From positions 33,849,756 through 33,913,755 of the forward strand of contig CM030715.1 in the NCBI GenBank assembly GCA_017979445.1: a stretch of DNA of 64,000 nt. The letters run 5' to 3'. The DNA is from Akebia trifoliata (lineage: Eukaryota; Streptophyta; Magnoliopsida; Ranunculales; Lardizabalaceae). The position numbers and the translations under genes are program-made. Positions within the stretch are counted from its first letter, which is position 1. Every line of letters starts with the position of its first letter. The notes beneath the pieces are model-generated. The model was not told the origin of the DNA and searched no databases. It saw nothing but the letters and a program-made list of their open reading frames with translations. Positions 61,801-64,000 of the stretch are shown here, piece by piece.

Positions 61801-62304
61801 TAGGTTTTATTTTGTCTTTGATATTTTATTTTTAATTTAGGTGCTTGATAACCGTCCATTTTTAACGCCTTATATTAAAGTTGAAAAGCCTTCAATTTTG
61901 AAATTCTCTTTAGTGAATATGGTTTTTTCCTAGAAATGATTGTGAAGTTAAATTTTCATTGTGGTAACCTACGAGGGCTTGGCAGCAGAGGACATGCTGA
62001 CACAAGAGAGATTATCTCTCTAATGCTCACGTCATATGTACCAAATGTCAAGCAGCTGTTGCATTGTGAGAAAAAAAAATTATTGAAAATAGTAAAGATT
62101 TGTGTTTAAAGAGCGCCACATCAATGATTAAATCTCAACAATATTGAGAGTTTAGTAGTTGTGAAACTTTCTTTTATATTTGTTTGATTTTTCATTTTAA
62201 GTCATGATTACCAGAGAGAGCCAAGGTGTTAAAATTTTCATATTTGACTCTCTCATCTATTGAAAATGTGCTAAAAAGACGATCCGCTTCCAACATAGTT
62301 CGAA

Positions 62305-62492
62305 TCCTCACATCTTCTAAAGCGCCACGTAGCTCACATTTGTTTCGGCTCACTTACCCGTAAACTACCAAAAAATCCCGACCATAGGTCCCTGCCATTT
62401 ATTTGAGGATCAATTTCATCTCAAAATTCAATAATTTATGATTATAGTAATTATGACTAATCATAAATGATCTTTGCAAAATAACTAGGAAC
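62305..62492 (+). repeat. Second copy of the LTI65 gene promoter segment, left part
   Basis: Matches 56107-56235: CTTCTAAAGCGCCACGTAGC, TCACTTA, TTTGAGGATC, TTTCATCTC, ATTATGATT/ATTATGACT and AATCATAAATGATCTT occur in the same order. It includes about 42 bp (CCCGTAAACTACC onward) absent from the first copy. The match continues at 63904 after a transposon. Confidence 0.75.
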
Positions 62493-62663
62493 GGGTGGAT
62501 TTACAGTGAAGGTACTTGCCCCCTACAAGAATTTTCAAAATCGTCTTTTAATTAATGAGATAACAAATATTAGCGGTTGATAAAAAAATCCGTCACCATT
62601 GCCCTATAATTATTATTATTATTTTTTTTTTCACTTTTTATTGTCTCAATATATATATATATG

Positions 62664-63743
62664 GGGGCGGTTCGTGGGACGTCTTCGAAACCAACTGAAA
62701 AACTGATGAAAGTCAATCGTTGGATTTTTAGTTTTCAATGGTTAGATCTTGTTTGAAAGCAGAACATGCGGTCAGCTGGAAACACAGTTTGTTTTAAACT
62801 TTTTGAATTATTTTCAAAGACCTCTCTTCATCATTTAGTTTATTAAAATTAAAACCATCTCTCTTCTTTCTCAAAACTAACATACGGACTTTATCTTCTC
62901 TCTCAAGTCTCTTCTCTATAAAAATCACAGATTCAAACCCTTCTCTCTCACGAGTGTCTTACGCTTGTAATAAGAAAGCGTCCCAAAATTCAAATCCACA
63001 GGCGGCCGACCTACCACTGATCAATACAACCATGGTGTTCTTGGGCATCCAAGATATAAGCGGTGCATCATCCAGACACGTGGCACACCAACAGTTCGTC
63101 GCTAGTGCCTTATTTTTTATAACAGCAATTTGGAGATTGTGACAGTTGTAGTTCTAACGTTATCAATCATCTATAAACTTTATCGCACTCTTCCAAATTA
63201 CGCTTCTAACTTTAGCTGAAGGCGGTGTTATCTTGCGGGGCCACATGATGTCTTTCTTCATTACTATTGCTATTGCTATTATCGAGGCAATGGATGGTGG
63301 GTGGTCCCCACGATTTTTACTGAGGTGACGAGGTAATGACTCAGACAAAAATGACCCTTCTCCCTGTGCACCCGCCCATGTTCCTGTTGTCTCCATCCTT
63401 TTACAAGAAACAACATTTAATTCTTAATTATATATATGATAGAGAGATGGTTCTCGTGAGAGAGAAGGGTTTGAATATGTGATTTTTGTAGAGAAGAGAC
63501 TTAAGAGAGAAGATAGAGTCCATATGTTAGTTTTGAGAAAGAAGAGAGATGGTTTTAATTTTAATAAATTAAATGATGGAGGGAGGTCTTTGAAAATAAT
63601 TCAAAAAGTTTAAAACAAACTGTGTTTCCAGCTGGCCGCATGTTCTGCTTTCAAACGAGATCTAACTGTTGAAAGTCAAAAATCCAACGATTGACTTTCA
63701 TCAATTTTTCAGTTGATTTCGAAGATGTCCCACGAACCGCCCC
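62664..63743. mobile_element. Inner transposon (element B) with 291-bp terminal inverted repeats
   Basis: Arms 62664-62954 and 63453-63743 are inverted copies of equal length that agree at roughly 95% of positions by eye. They begin GGGGCGGTTCGTGGGAC and include GATGAAAGTCAATCGTTGGA, CAGCTGGAAACACAGTTTG and end CTCTCTCACGAG. The 498-bp interior is richer in GC than the arms. Long TIRs with a unique centre fit a TIR-MULE. The insertion site is an AT microsatellite, so the target duplication cannot be read. Confidence 0.85.
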
Positions 63744-63747
63744 ATAT

Positions 63748-63749
<2 letters not shown>

Positions 63750-63826
<77 letters not shown>
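63750..63826. repeat. (TA)n microsatellite
   Basis: About 77 bases of alternating A and T next to element B; a shorter AT run lies on its other side (62650-62662). Confidence 0.95.
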
Positions 63827-63828
<2 letters not shown>

Positions 63829-63903
63829 CACTATAAATTGTCCTCACAATTTTTTTTTATATTCTTAGTTTTTCTCACATGAGTAAGATCTTGGCTTCAC
63901 CCC

Positions 63904-64000
63904 TAACTAGGAACACTAAAAAAAAATACCAATCAACTTAATCAAATAATCGTGGAAACAACTTCGACAGTGGGACGAATCACATTTGTAGGACCTCGTG
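63904..64000 (+). repeat. Second copy of the LTI65 gene promoter segment, right part, running off the window
   Basis: Matches 56225-56325: GAACACTAAAAAAAAATACC against GAACAATAATTAAAAAAAAACACC, then CCAATCA, GAAACAACT and GACAGTGGGAC against TACAGTGGGAC. About three quarters of positions agree. In the first copy the start codon lies about 300 bp further on, so any duplicated gene would begin just beyond the window. Confidence 0.7.

Larger units (their letters stand above)
62493..63903. mobile_element. Outer transposon (element A) with 11-bp target-site duplication
   Basis: TAACTAGGAAC is present on both sides (62482-62492 and 63904-63914), and the flanking promoter copy reads through once one copy is removed. 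Ends are weakly inverted: GGGTGGATTTACAGTG on the left and (reverse complement) GGGGTGAAGCCAAGATC on the right. The duplication length suggests a Mutator-like element. Most of its present length is due to a second element inserted at an AT microsatellite. Confidence 0.65.

Noticed and set aside
62954..63396. Two small ORFs inside element B as host genes
   Set aside because: They lie wholly within a recent transposon, have no recognised domain and overlap the arm edge; kept only as possible captured sequence.
1..64000. CRISPR arrays, bacterial-type operons or a defence system
   Set aside because: No regularly spaced direct repeats with unique spacers were seen, and all genes are intron-containing plant nuclear genes.

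Overview
This is a stretch of plant nuclear chromosome, almost certainly from a eudicot. It is AT-rich, its genes are split by introns with canonical GT/AG borders, and it carries plant-only genes (nuclear plastid carboxyltransferase alpha subunit, R2R3-MYB, LTI65/RD29-type protein, PLS-class PPR fragment) plus plant L1-type LINEs, copia and gypsy debris, SINEs and many MITEs. The species cannot be named from sequence alone. There is no bacterial-type operon, CRISPR array or defence island.

Layout: (1) 42-6219 (+), plastid acetyl-CoA carboxylase carboxyltransferase alpha subunit (CAC3/accA), ten exons, 738 aa, intact. (2) 10166-18934 (+), a DHH1/DDX6-type DEAD-box RNA helicase (Arabidopsis RH6/RH8/RH12 group), nine exons, every helicase motif recognisable but two single-base deletions break the frame. 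(3) 20359-22466 (-), a 5'-truncated L1-type LINE with 14-bp target-site duplications. (4) 26357-31026 (+), an R2R3-MYB gene closest to MYB17 (subgroup 9), 307 aa, introns full of small transposons. (5) 31027-47340, gene-poor DNA with several foldback elements, SINE-like pieces and a dispersed repeat. (6) 47973-52899 (+), an NT-C2 domain / long coiled-coil protein ('myosin heavy chain-related'), nine exons, again with two single-base deletions. (7) 53000-56100, gypsy pol debris and CACTA-like foldbacks. (8) 56622-59072 (+), an LTI65/RD29B-type dehydration and cold-response gene, five exons, with ABRE-type ACGT motifs and a long hairpin upstream. (9) 59800-61801 (-), the 3' part of a LINE joined in the same orientation to the 3' third of a MEF13-like PPR gene. 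(10) 62305-64000, a second copy of the LTI65 upstream region, split by a nested pair of transposons, the inner one with 291-bp terminal inverted repeats.

The genes do not form a pathway. CAC3 commits carbon to plastid fatty-acid synthesis; the helicase belongs to cytoplasmic mRNA decapping and translational repression; MYB17 relatives act in floral meristem identity and epidermal programmes; LTI65 relatives respond to ABA, drought and cold. The points most worth following are the duplicated LTI65 promoter at the right edge, which predicts a second LTI65 copy just outside the window; the PPR-LINE chimera; the nested inverted-repeat transposon with an unidentified internal segment; and the run of exclusively minus-one frameshifts, which may be assembly error rather than biology. 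I found no wholly new biological system.
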